A stretch of 64,000 nucleotides of DNA from Coprousia sp963931435 (GTDB lineage: Bacteria > Actinomycetota > Coriobacteriia > Coriobacteriales > Coriobacteriaceae), in contig OZ007012.1 of the NCBI GenBank assembly GCA_963931435.1, positions 1,054,001-1,118,000 on the forward strand, in the 5' to 3' direction. The stretch's first letter is position 1. Every line of letters begins with the position of its first letter. A program made the translations under genes and the position numbers. The notes beneath the pieces were generated by a model, which made no database searches, was not told the DNA's origin, and saw nothing but the letters and a program-made list of their open reading frames with translations. Positions 8,198 to 15,895 of the stretch are shown here, one piece after another.

Positions 8198-9516
8198 GGT
8201 TCCTCCTCCAGGTTGACGCACCCGCCGAGGGCGCGGTAGTGGTCGAAGAACGCCGGATAGGACTTGCGCACGCATTCGGCGCCGTGAATGAGCACCTCGC
8301 CGTCGCAGCGCGTCGCGGCGACGGCGGCCATCATGGCGATGCGGTGGTCGTTGTGCGCCTCCACCACGCCGCCCGCGAGGCGGGGCTTGCCGGCGATCAC
8401 GAGGTCGTCGCCGTCGATGCGCACCGCCGCGCCGAGCGCCCGAAGCTCGCGCGTCGTGGTCTCGAGGCGGTCGGACTCCTTTAGACGCAGGCGGGCGCAG
8501 TCACGGATGACGGTGCGGCCCTCCGCGCAGGCGGCCACCGCCGCGATCACGGGGACGAGGTCGGGGATGTCGCGCGCGCTCATGGTGAAGGCATGGAGGT
8601 GGTCGGGGCGCACGCAGGGGACGCCGCGCTCGCGGGTCACCTTGGCGCCGAAGCGCGACAGGGCGGCCAGCACGTTGCGGTCGCCCTGGGCCGAGGTGAG
8701 CGAGAGGCCCGTCACCGAGACCGGCTCGGTGCCCAGCGCCCCTGCGCACAGCCAGAAGGCGGCGTTGGACCAGTCGCCCTCGACCGCGATCGATCCGGGG
8801 GCGCGGTAGCCGCCGGAGGGCACCGTGTAGAGCTCCGCGTCGGTGCTGTCGTAGGGGTTGGGGACGCGCGCGCAGCCCACCTCGACGCCGAACGCGCGCA
8901 GCGCGCGCAGGGTGAGGTTCACGTAGGGCTTGCTCTCCAGGCGCCCCAGCACGAGGATCTCGCTCGGGCCGGGGAGCACCGGCGCGGCGAGCAGGAGCCC
9001 AGAGACGTACTGGGAGCTCACGTCGCCGGGCAGCACGAAGCGCCCCGGGCGCATGCGCCCCTCGGTCGCGAGCGGGAACGAGTCCAGGCCGGTGAGGTCG
9101 CAGCCGGCGGCGATGATCTCGTCGGCGAGGGGTCCCAAGGGCCGCTCGCCCAGGCGCCCGGCGCCGGTGAAGCGCGCCCGCGCGCCCAGGGCGCAGGCGA
9201 CGGGCAGCATGAAGCGCAGGGTCGAGCCGGATTCGCCGCAGTCGAGCTCGGCGCCGGAGAGGGCCTTCAAGATCCCGTGCTCGCGGCTGTAGGGGACGGG
9301 GTGGACGGTGAGGCGCCCCCCGTCGCGCTCCACGCGCGCCCCGAGCGCAACGAGGCAGCGCACGGTCGCCTCGATGTCGTCGCAGGTGGTGGGGCAATCG
9401 ATCTCGGTCACGCCGTTGGCGAGCGCCGCGGCGATGATGAGGCGGTGCGCCATGGACTTCGAGGCGATGGCCGGGACGGCGCCGGAAAGCGGGCGGGGCT
9501 CGATGCGGGCTAGCAC
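8185..9516 (-). CDS. aroA: 3-phosphoshikimate 1-carboxyvinyltransferase (EPSP synthase)
   Basis: Transfers enolpyruvyl from PEP to shikimate-3-phosphate. The 443 residues show the duplicated inverted-barrel fold motifs: ASKSMAHRL near 20, ESGSTLRFMLP near 93, SSQYVSGLL, and the C-terminal KESDRLE and DHRIAMM stretches. I place the start at GTG 9516 because AAGGAGG sits seven bases before it. The longer open frame to 9669 runs through aroB and looks like a shadow. It overlaps aroB by 7 bases and aroC by 13. Confidence 0.95.
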   Translation of the reverse strand: MLARIEPRPLSGAVPAIASKSMAHRLIIAAALANGVTEIDCPTTCDDIEATVRCLVALGARVERDGGRLTVHPVPYSREHGILKALSGAELDCGESGSTLRFMLPVACALGARARFTGAGRLGERPLGPLADEIIAAGCDLTGLDSFPLATEGRMRPGRFVLPGDVSSQYVSGLLLAAPVLPGPSEILVLGRLESKPYVNLTLRALRAFGVEVGCARVPNPYDSTDAELYTVPSGGYRAPGSIAVEGDWSNAAFWLCAGALGTEPVSVTGLSLTSAQGDRNVLAALSRFGAKVTRERGVPCVRPDHLHAFTMSARDIPDLVPVIAAVAACAEGRTVIRDCARLRLKESDRLETTTRELRALGAAVRIDGDDLVIAGKPRLAGGVVEAHNDHRIAMMAAVAATRCDGEVLIHGAECVRKSYPAFFDHYRALGGCVNLEEEPCPR

Positions 9517-10619
9517 GACGCGTCCTCCTTCGCGCTCTCCTCCACGCCCAGGCGTATGAGCTCGTGGAACTCCCCGAGCCCCACGCGCTCGATGGAGCAG
9601 GCGCCGAGGGCGCGAGGGATGACGAGGTCGATGGCGTCGCCCGCGCGCTTCTTGTCGTGCAGGGCGCACGCGAAGAGCTCGTCGGCGCCGAACCCCACCG
9701 AGGTGTCGAGCCCGTGGGCGCGGCAGAGCGCGTCGATGCGGGCGGGGAGCGCGGGCTCGCAGGCGCCGATGCGTGCCGCGGCGCGGGCGATGGCGACCAT
9801 CCCGGCTGCGACGCAGGAGCCGTGCCCGCGGGCGTAGGCGCTTCTCGCCTCGATGGCGTGGCCGATGCTGTGTCCGAGGTTCAGGAGCTTGCGCGGACCG
9901 CTCTCGCGCTCGTCCATGGCCACCACGTCGCGCTTGATCTCGACGTTGCGCGCGATCACGGCGCCGGCGAACGAGAGGTCGCGCATGAGCGCCTCGAGCG
10001 TGAGGGGGGCGGCCTCAAGGGCCTCGAACAGGGAGGCATCGGCGATGACGGCGTGCTTGACGACCTCTCCGCACCCGTCGGCGAGCTGGGCGGGCTCGAG
10101 CGTGCCCAGGCAGCCGATGTCGGCGAGCACGAGCCAGGGCTGCCAGAAGGCGCCGGCGAGGTTCTTGCCGCCTTCGAGGTCGATGGCGGTCTTGCCGCCG
10201 ACGGACGAGTCGACCATGGCGAGCAGGCTCGTGGGCATCTGGACGAGCTTGCAGCCACGCATGTAGGTGGCTGCGGCGAAGCCCGCCAGGTCGCCCGTCA
10301 CGCCGCCGCCGAGCGCCACCACCACGTCGCCGCGGGTGAGCTCGAAGGCGGCCAGGTGCTCCAGCAGCGCCACATAGGTGTCGGCGCGCTTGCTGGCCTC
10401 CCCGGCGACGAAGGTGAAGGTCGAGACGGCGTAGCCCGCCTCCTCGAGGCTCTGCTGCACGATTCCGGCGTAGAGCGGCCCCACGTTGGTGTCGGTCGCG
10501 ACGACCGCGCGGGTGCCGCCGCACGCCTCGCGGATGAGGGAACCCGCGCGCTCGAGCAGCCGGGTGCCGATATGGACCCGGTAGGGGCGTCCGGTCGAGA
10601 CTTCTATGACGTGGTCCAT
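9510..10619 (-). CDS. aroB: 3-dehydroquinate synthase
   Basis: Second shikimate step, DAHP to 3-dehydroquinate, NAD- and metal-dependent. The 369-residue protein carries GGGVTGDLAGFAAATYMRG, PTSLLAMVDSSVGGKT, GEVVKHA and the metal-binding LNLGHSIGHAIE. Full length for the family. The ATG at 10619 is preceded by AGGAAGG. It begins 10 bases downstream of the tyrA stop and overlaps the start of aroA, so it is part of the same transcript. Confidence 0.96.
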   Translation of the reverse strand: MDHVIEVSTGRPYRVHIGTRLLERAGSLIREACGGTRAVVATDTNVGPLYAGIVQQSLEEAGYAVSTFTFVAGEASKRADTYVALLEHLAAFELTRGDVVVALGGGVTGDLAGFAAATYMRGCKLVQMPTSLLAMVDSSVGGKTAIDLEGGKNLAGAFWQPWLVLADIGCLGTLEPAQLADGCGEVVKHAVIADASLFEALEAAPLTLEALMRDLSFAGAVIARNVEIKRDVVAMDERESGPRKLLNLGHSIGHAIEARSAYARGHGSCVAAGMVAIARAAARIGACEPALPARIDALCRAHGLDTSVGFGADELFACALHDKKRAGDAIDLVIPRALGACSIERVGLGEFHELIRLGVEESAKEDASC

Positions 10620-10629
10620 GGCTGCCTTC

Positions 10630-11532
10630 CTATCGGTCGTCGGCGTCGTCGAGGGAGCGCTTGATGCGGTCGCCCTCCGCCAGAAGCGCCCTCAGGGCGT
10701 CGCGGTCGCCTGCGGCGAGGGCATCGCGGTAGGCGCTGAGCGCGTCGATGATGCCCTCGATCTCGCGCACCATGTTGTCGGCGTTGAGGCACATGAGCTC
10801 GGCCCACATGCCGGGGTTCAGGTGCGCCACGCGCGTGAGGTCGCGGTAGCTCCCTGCCGAGAACCCATGGTGCATGCGGGCCGTGGGGCTCTTCACGTAG
10901 GCGTTGGAGACGACGTGGGCGAGCTGGCTGGTGAACGCGATCACGCGGTCGTGCTCCTCGGGCGTGGTGACGCTGAACGAGCCGAACCCCGCGGGGGCGA
11001 GGAGGCCGTGCAGGTGGTCGAGGAGCATGAGCCGCTCGATGTCGGGGAGCGCCGGCGGCACGAGCACCATCGGCGCCCCGCGGAAGAGGTCGGCGCGCGC
11101 GTGCGCGAAGCCGGAGTGCTCGGTGCCCGCCATGGGGTGCGTCCCCACGAACAGTATGCCGCGCTCTGCGGCGAGGGCGAAGGCCTCGTCGCAGACGCCG
11201 CGCTTGACGCCCGCGGTGTCGATGACCACGGGTCCCGCGAGGGAGGCGGCGTCCGACGCGGCGGCGAGCGCGTCGGCGTGGGCGCGCAGCCACCCGAGCG
11301 ACGCCTCGGGATAGGCCGCCAGGATGATGAGGTCGCAGGAGGGGATGCCGGCGTCATCGAGCGGGGCCTGGACCACGTCGACGCGCGCGGCGTCCAGGAT
11401 GTCCTCGTCGATGTCGAAGGCGAGCACGCGGGCGCCCGCCTCGTGGTAGGCGCGGGCGAAGCTGCCGCCTATGAGGCCGAGCCCCACCACGCCCACGGTG
11501 AGCGGGGCGTCCTGGCAGAGGGTCGCATCCAT
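10630..11532 (-). CDS. tyrA: Prephenate dehydrogenase
   Basis: NAD(P)-dependent oxidative decarboxylation of prephenate (or arogenate) toward tyrosine. The 300 residues include the Rossmann motif GVVGLGLIGGSFARA near residue 13 and the catalytic segment GTHPMAGTEHSGF near 127. There is no fused chorismate mutase and no ACT domain, so mutase activity must come from PheA or another enzyme. It lies between aroF and aroB with gaps of 10-12 bases. Confidence 0.93.
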   Translation of the reverse strand: MDATLCQDAPLTVGVVGLGLIGGSFARAYHEAGARVLAFDIDEDILDAARVDVVQAPLDDAGIPSCDLIILAAYPEASLGWLRAHADALAAASDAASLAGPVVIDTAGVKRGVCDEAFALAAERGILFVGTHPMAGTEHSGFAHARADLFRGAPMVLVPPALPDIERLMLLDHLHGLLAPAGFGSFSVTTPEEHDRVIAFTSQLAHVVSNAYVKSPTARMHHGFSAGSYRDLTRVAHLNPGMWAELMCLNADNMVREIEGIIDALSAYRDALAAGDRDALRALLAEGDRIKRSLDDADDR

Positions 11533-11544
11533 GGGGCGCCTCCC

Positions 11545-12564
11545 TTAGGCCCGCTCGGGCGCGATGGCGCCGCGGATGATGCGGATGCGCTCCATCAGCT
11601 CGTCGAACATATCGGGGGTGAGGGCCTGCGCGCCGTCCGACCAGGCGTGGCTGGGGTCGTCGTGCACCTCGATCTCCAAGCCGTCCGCTCCGGCGGCGCA
11701 GGCGGCGAGCGCCATGGGGGCGACGTAGCGCGTGTAGCCGGTGGCATGGCTGGGGTCGGCCACCACGGGCAGGTGCGAGAGGTAGTGCAGCACCGGGACC
11801 GCGTTGAGGTCGAAGGTGTTGCGGGTGCGCGTCTCGAACGTCCGGATGCCGCGCTCGCACAGGATCACGTTGTCGTTGCCCTCGCTCATGATGTACTCGG
11901 CGGCCATGAGGAGCTCGTCGATGGTGCCGGCCAGCCCGCGCTTGAGAAGGACCGGGGTCCGGGTGCGCCCCACCTCCTTGAGCAGCGGGAAGTTCTGGGC
12001 GTTGCGGGCGCCGATCTGCATGACGTCGATCTTCTTCTCCAGGAAGACCCCCACATCCCGCGGGTCCATGATCTCGGTGACCACGGGCATGCCCGTCTCC
12101 GCGCGCGCCTCGCACAAAAGGTCGAGGCCGCGCTCGCCCATGCCCTGGTAGGCGTAAGGGGAGGTGCGGGGCTTGTAGGCGCCGCCGCGCAGCATCGTGG
12201 CGCCCGCCTTTTTGCAGCGGCGGGCGATGCGCACGAGATTGTCGCCCTCGACCGAGCACGGACCGGCGATGACCTGGAAGTTCCCGCCGCCGATGAGGCA
12301 TCCCGCCCCGCAGTCCACCACCGTATCGGCGGGATGGAACTTGCGGTTGGCCTTCTTGAAGGGCTCCGAGACGCGCTGGACGCGCTCGACTATGTCCATC
12401 GATTCGAGCAGGAACGGGTCGATCTTGCTCGTGTCGCCCACGAGCCCGATGACGATCTCGTTCTCGCCGCGGCTCACGTGGGCCGTGAGGCCCTTCTTCT
12501 CTATCCAGCCGACCAGGTGCTCGACCGCCTGGTCGTCGGCGCTTTTCTTGAGGATGGCGATCAT
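11545..12564 (-). CDS. aroF: 3-deoxy-7-phosphoheptulonate synthase (DAHP synthase, type I)
   Basis: First committed step, PEP plus erythrose-4-phosphate to DAHP. The 339-residue protein has an N-terminal ferredoxin-like extension of about 75 residues, as in Thermotoga-type DAHP synthases where it mediates Tyr/Phe feedback. The barrel follows, with AGPCSVE, the GAYKPRTSPYAYQG loop, MQIGARNAQNFPLL, LKRG, and DPSHATG near the C-terminus. ATG 12564 follows GGAG by six bases; a TTG at 12576 is an alternative. It is first in the operon. The 140 bases upstream hold the tRNA-Arg terminator and a weak TATACG box at 12632-12637. Confidence 0.95.
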   Translation of the reverse strand: MIAILKKSADDQAVEHLVGWIEKKGLTAHVSRGENEIVIGLVGDTSKIDPFLLESMDIVERVQRVSEPFKKANRKFHPADTVVDCGAGCLIGGGNFQVIAGPCSVEGDNLVRIARRCKKAGATMLRGGAYKPRTSPYAYQGMGERGLDLLCEARAETGMPVVTEIMDPRDVGVFLEKKIDVMQIGARNAQNFPLLKEVGRTRTPVLLKRGLAGTIDELLMAAEYIMSEGNDNVILCERGIRTFETRTRNTFDLNAVPVLHYLSHLPVVADPSHATGYTRYVAPMALAACAAGADGLEIEVHDDPSHAWSDGAQALTPDMFDELMERIRIIRGAIAPERA

Positions 12565-12716
12565 GGCTCGCTCCAATCGGCGCGCCCCGGACAGGCGGCG
12601 GCGCGGGTTCGCGGCGGATAAACCGGTCTATCGTATACCAAACGCCCGCGCGCCCTGCCCCCCCCCGCGACGGGCAACAACTTATTTACAGCCGCCCTGC
12701 AGCCGTCAGGGCATGG

Positions 12717-12753
12717 AAAAGGCCCGGACCCCGCAGACGGGGACCGGGCCTTC
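12717..12753 (-). terminator. Rho-independent terminator of tRNA-Arg
   Basis: Read on the minus strand, a GC-rich hairpin (arms GGCCCGGTCCCC and GGGGTCCGGGCC, about 12721-12750) is followed by TTTT. It lies 12 bases past the tRNA 3' end and would separate tRNA-Arg from the aromatic operon. Confidence 0.85.
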
Positions 12754-12761
12754 GCGTTCGC

Positions 12762-12838
12762 TGGTGTCCCGTGCAGGATTCGAACCTGTGGCCTTCTGCT
12801 CCGGAGGCAGACGCTCTATCCAGCTGAGCTAACGGGAC
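12762..12838 (-). tRNA. tRNA-Arg(CCG)
   Basis: A 77-base cloverleaf on the minus strand. The acceptor arms GTCCCGT/ACGGGAC, D arm AGCTCAGCTGGATAGAGC, anticodon stem TCTGC/GCAGA with loop CTCCGGA (anticodon CCG, reading CGG) and T loop GGTTCGAATCC are all intact. CCA is encoded. It is transcribed toward the aromatic operon but has its own promoter and terminator. Confidence 0.96.
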
Positions 12839-12848
12839 GTGGCTCCCC

Positions 12849-12877
12849 ATTATACTCATTTTGCCCCGGCGCGCCAG
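12849..12877 (-). promoter_or_regulatory. Promoter of tRNA-Arg
   Basis: On the minus strand a perfect TATAAT (12854-12849) lies 10 bases before the mature 5' end. A weak -35 (CTGGCG, 12877-12872) sits 17 bases upstream of it. Confidence 0.65.
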
Positions 12878-12972
12878 ATGGTTTCGCGCTCCCGTGGGGC
12901 GTGCGGGCGCGCCGTTAGCGGGCGGCGCAACCGGGTATACGGTTCCCCGTATTCCCACATCCTGGAGGACGC

Positions 12973-15762
12973 ATGTCGGTCGAAGACGAATCATACGGGG
13001 CGCCGCGGACACGTGGCCTTACCGCCGCGGAGGTTGCTCAGCGCATCGCGGAGGGCAAGGTCAACGTCAACATGGAGCTCAAGACCAAGTCGGTCCGCGA
13101 GCTCATCATGGAGAACCTGCTGACGCTGTTCAACCTCATCAACCTTGTGCTGGCGGTGCTCGTCATCCTGACGGGCTCCTGGAAGAACCTCACCTTCCTG
13201 GCCATCGTGGTGCTCAACACGCTCATCGGCGTCGTGCAGTCCCTGCGCTCGAAGCGCATGGTCGACAAGCTGACGCTGCTCGCCGCCAAGAAGGCGGTCT
13301 GCCTGCGCGACGGCGCCGAGGTCGAGCTCGACCTCGACCAGATCGTGCTCGACGACATCGTCAAGCTGGGGCGCGGCGACCAGGTTCCCGCCGACGCGGT
13401 GGTGGTCGAGGGTACGGCGCAGGTGAACGAGAGCCTGCTCACCGGCGAGAGCGACCTCATCAAGAAGGAGCCGGGAAGCGAGCTCATGAGCGGCAGCTTC
13501 CTCGATTCGGGGCTTGTGTACGCCCGCGTGGTGCACGTGGGCGCCGACAACTACGTGGCCAAGATCAACAACGAGGCCAAGTACGTCAAGAAGGTCAACT
13601 CCGAGATCATGTCCGCGCTCAACGCCATCGTGCGCTTCGCGAGCATCATCATGGTGCCCTTGGGGCTCGCCCTGTTCTTCGCGAGCCTGCACGACGCCTA
13701 TATCGCCTGGGCTGACGCCGGCGGTGCCGCCTCGTTCACGGGATGGCTCCTCTCGAGCGGCGAGGCCTGGCCCGACGTCTCGGCGTCGATCCTCTCCACC
13801 GTGGGCGCGCTCCTGGGCATGATCCCGCAGGGGCTCGTGCTGCTCACCTCCTCGGTCCTCGCCATCGCCACCGTGCGCCTCGCGCGCAAGAAGGTGCTCG
13901 CCCAGCAGCTCTACTGCATCGAGACCCTCGCGCGCGTGGACGTCCTGTGCCTCGACAAGACGGGGACCATCACCTCCGGGCGCATGGAGGTGGAGGGCGT
14001 CTATCCCATCGCCCAGTCCCGGGGCGCCGGCGAGGCCGCTTCGGGCGTCGTCGCCGACGTGGCGCCCGTCGACTTCGCGCTCGCCAACATCGCCGAGGCC
14101 ACCTCGGCCGACGCCAACGAGACCTGCAAGGCGCTGCTCGACTACTACGCCGACCGCCCCGTGCCGCGCGCCCGCCCCGTGCGCGTGGTGCCGTTCTCCT
14201 CGGCCAAGAAGTGGAGCGGCGCCTCGTTCGAGGGCGCGAGCTACGTCATGGGCGCCGCGCAGTTCGTGCTCAGCCCCTCCGAGCTCGCGCGCGTCGAGGA
14301 CGCCGTGGCCCACCTGGCCGACACCTGCCGCGTGCTCGTGGTGGCCCAGGTGGACGGCTTCACCGACGATGACGAGATGGCCGGGGAGGCGCGGCCCCTG
14401 GGGTTCGTGGCCATCCGCGACGAGATCCGCTCCTCGGCGGCCGAGACCATCCGCTACTTCTGCGACCAGGGCGTGACGCTCAACGTGATCTCCGGCGACG
14501 ACCCCCGCACCGTCTCCTCCATCGCCCGCGTGGTGGGCGTGCCCGGCGCCGACGCCTACGTGGACGCGACCCGGCTCGACACCCCGGCCAAGATCGACGC
14601 GGCAGTGGACCGCTACCACGTGTTCGGTCGCGTCACCCCGCAGCAGAAGCGCGAGCTAGTCCAGGCCCTGAAGCGCCGCGGGCACACCGTGGCCATGACG
14701 GGCGACGGTGTGAACGACGTGCTCGCGCTCAAGGAGGCCGACTGCTCGGTGGCGATGGCGGCCGGCTCGGACGCGGCCCGCAACGTCTCCGAGATCGTGC
14801 TCGTTGACAACGACTTCGCCTCGATGCCCGCCGTGGTGGCCGAGGGCAGGCGCTCCATCAACAACCTGCAGCGATCGGCGGCGCTGTTCCTCACCAAGAC
14901 GCTGTTCTCCATGGGGCTCGCCGCCATCTGCATCTTTCTGCCGCCCTATCCGTTCCAACCCATCCAGATGACGCTCATCAACTTCTTCTGCATCGGCTAC
15001 CCCGGCTTCGTGCTGGGACTCGAGGCCAACCGCCAGCGCGTCCAGGGGAGCTTCCTTTCCAACGTGGTCAAGCGCGCGCTGCCCGCCTCGGCCTCGGTGG
15101 TGGTCGCGGCGTGCCTCAGCATGGGCGTCGCCTCGCTTCTGGGATTCGACAAAATGGTGCTCTCCACTATGTGCCTCATCACCACGAGCAGCGTGGGGTG
15201 CTGCCTCATCTGGCGCATCTCCCAGCCCTTCACCCCGCTGCGCATCGTTCTGTTCGCCTCCATCGTCCTGGGGGTCGCCACGGGGATCCTGCTGTTCCCG
15301 GAGTTCTTCTCGATCGCCGCGCTCGAGCCGGCCGTGGCCGTCTCCCTCGTGGTCATCGCCGGGCTCTGCTGCCTGATGTTCTTCTACCTCGCGCGCCTCA
15401 TGGACGCGCTCGAGCCGCGCGGCACCCGTTCGGCCACGGGGCTGGGGCGCGGCGTGCGCGTGCGGATGGGGCGCCGGGGGGCGCGCAAGGTGACCTCCAC
15501 CGGGTCGGCCCCGCGCCGGTTCGTCCAGCGCGTGCGCGACGGCGTCCGCAGGCATCAAGACGAGCGGGCGCGGGAGCGTGAGGCCGAGAGGGCCGCGCTC
15601 GCGGCCGATCACCCGTCCGCTCCCGCAGGGGCATCGGGCGACGCCCCTGCCGGCGCCGATGCGACGGCGGGCGCCGCTCAGGGGCGTGCTTCCGGCCGGC
15701 CCCGGCGCACCGTGACCCGCTCTGCCGACGGCATCAAGGTCAAGATGGGGCGGCGCCCGTAG
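12973..15762 (+). CDS. Cation-transporting P-type ATPase, CtpE-like
   Basis: Membrane pump of 929 residues with all P-type hallmarks: actuator TGES near 157, phosphorylated DKTGTIT with the aspartate near 328, and TGDGVNDVLALKEADC near 576. There are four N-terminal-half membrane helices and six after the HAD domain. The GMIPQGLVLLTSSVLAIA stretch just before the phosphorylation domain resembles actinobacterial CtpE, a calcium-linked pump; the substrate here is inferred only. The tail beyond about 819 is basic and Ala-rich and carries two copies of a V-x-V-[KR]-MGRR motif (near 828 and at the very end). GGAGG precedes the ATG. It stands alone, with tRNA-Arg divergent upstream. Confidence 0.88.
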   Translation: MSVEDESYGAPRTRGLTAAEVAQRIAEGKVNVNMELKTKSVRELIMENLLTLFNLINLVLAVLVILTGSWKNLTFLAIVVLNTLIGVVQSLRSKRMVDKLTLLAAKKAVCLRDGAEVELDLDQIVLDDIVKLGRGDQVPADAVVVEGTAQVNESLLTGESDLIKKEPGSELMSGSFLDSGLVYARVVHVGADNYVAKINNEAKYVKKVNSEIMSALNAIVRFASIIMVPLGLALFFASLHDAYIAWADAGGAASFTGWLLSSGEAWPDVSASILSTVGALLGMIPQGLVLLTSSVLAIATVRLARKKVLAQQLYCIETLARVDVLCLDKTGTITSGRMEVEGVYPIAQSRGAGEAASGVVADVAPVDFALANIAEATSADANETCKALLDYYADRPVPRARPVRVVPFSSAKKWSGASFEGASYVMGAAQFVLSPSELARVEDAVAHLADTCRVLVVAQVDGFTDDDEMAGEARPLGFVAIRDEIRSSAAETIRYFCDQGVTLNVISGDDPRTVSSIARVVGVPGADAYVDATRLDTPAKIDAAVDRYHVFGRVTPQQKRELVQALKRRGHTVAMTGDGVNDVLALKEADCSVAMAAGSDAARNVSEIVLVDNDFASMPAVVAEGRRSINNLQRSAALFLTKTLFSMGLAAICIFLPPYPFQPIQMTLINFFCIGYPGFVLGLEANRQRVQGSFLSNVVKRALPASASVVVAACLSMGVASLLGFDKMVLSTMCLITTSSVGCCLIWRISQPFTPLRIVLFASIVLGVATGILLFPEFFSIAALEPAVAVSLVVIAGLCCLMFFYLARLMDALEPRGTRSATGLGRGVRVRMGRRGARKVTSTGSAPRRFVQRVRDGVRRHQDERAREREAERAALAADHPSAPAGASGDAPAGADATAGAAQGRASGRPRRTVTRSADGIKVKMGRRP

Positions 15763-15895
15763 ACCGCGCCTGCGGGGGTGCAGAGAGCGCGGAGCCCTTT
15801 CTGTTACCAATTGCCTTTCGCGGCGCCTGGGCGGCTCGCGCGCGCACGGGAGGGTAGGATGGAGTGAGCCTGCAACCCCGCGCGGGAGGAGAGCC

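Noticed and set aside
10606..12621. Plus-strand frame of 671 codons over tyrA and aroF
   Set aside because: Low-complexity Gly/Ala/His/Arg composition and no family motif. The minus-strand genes are well supported.
12577..12716. Attenuator or T-box leader for the aromatic operon
   Set aside because: The space of about 140 bases mostly holds the tRNA-Arg terminator and GC-rich sequence; there is no Phe/Tyr/Trp-rich leader peptide and no T-box sequence.
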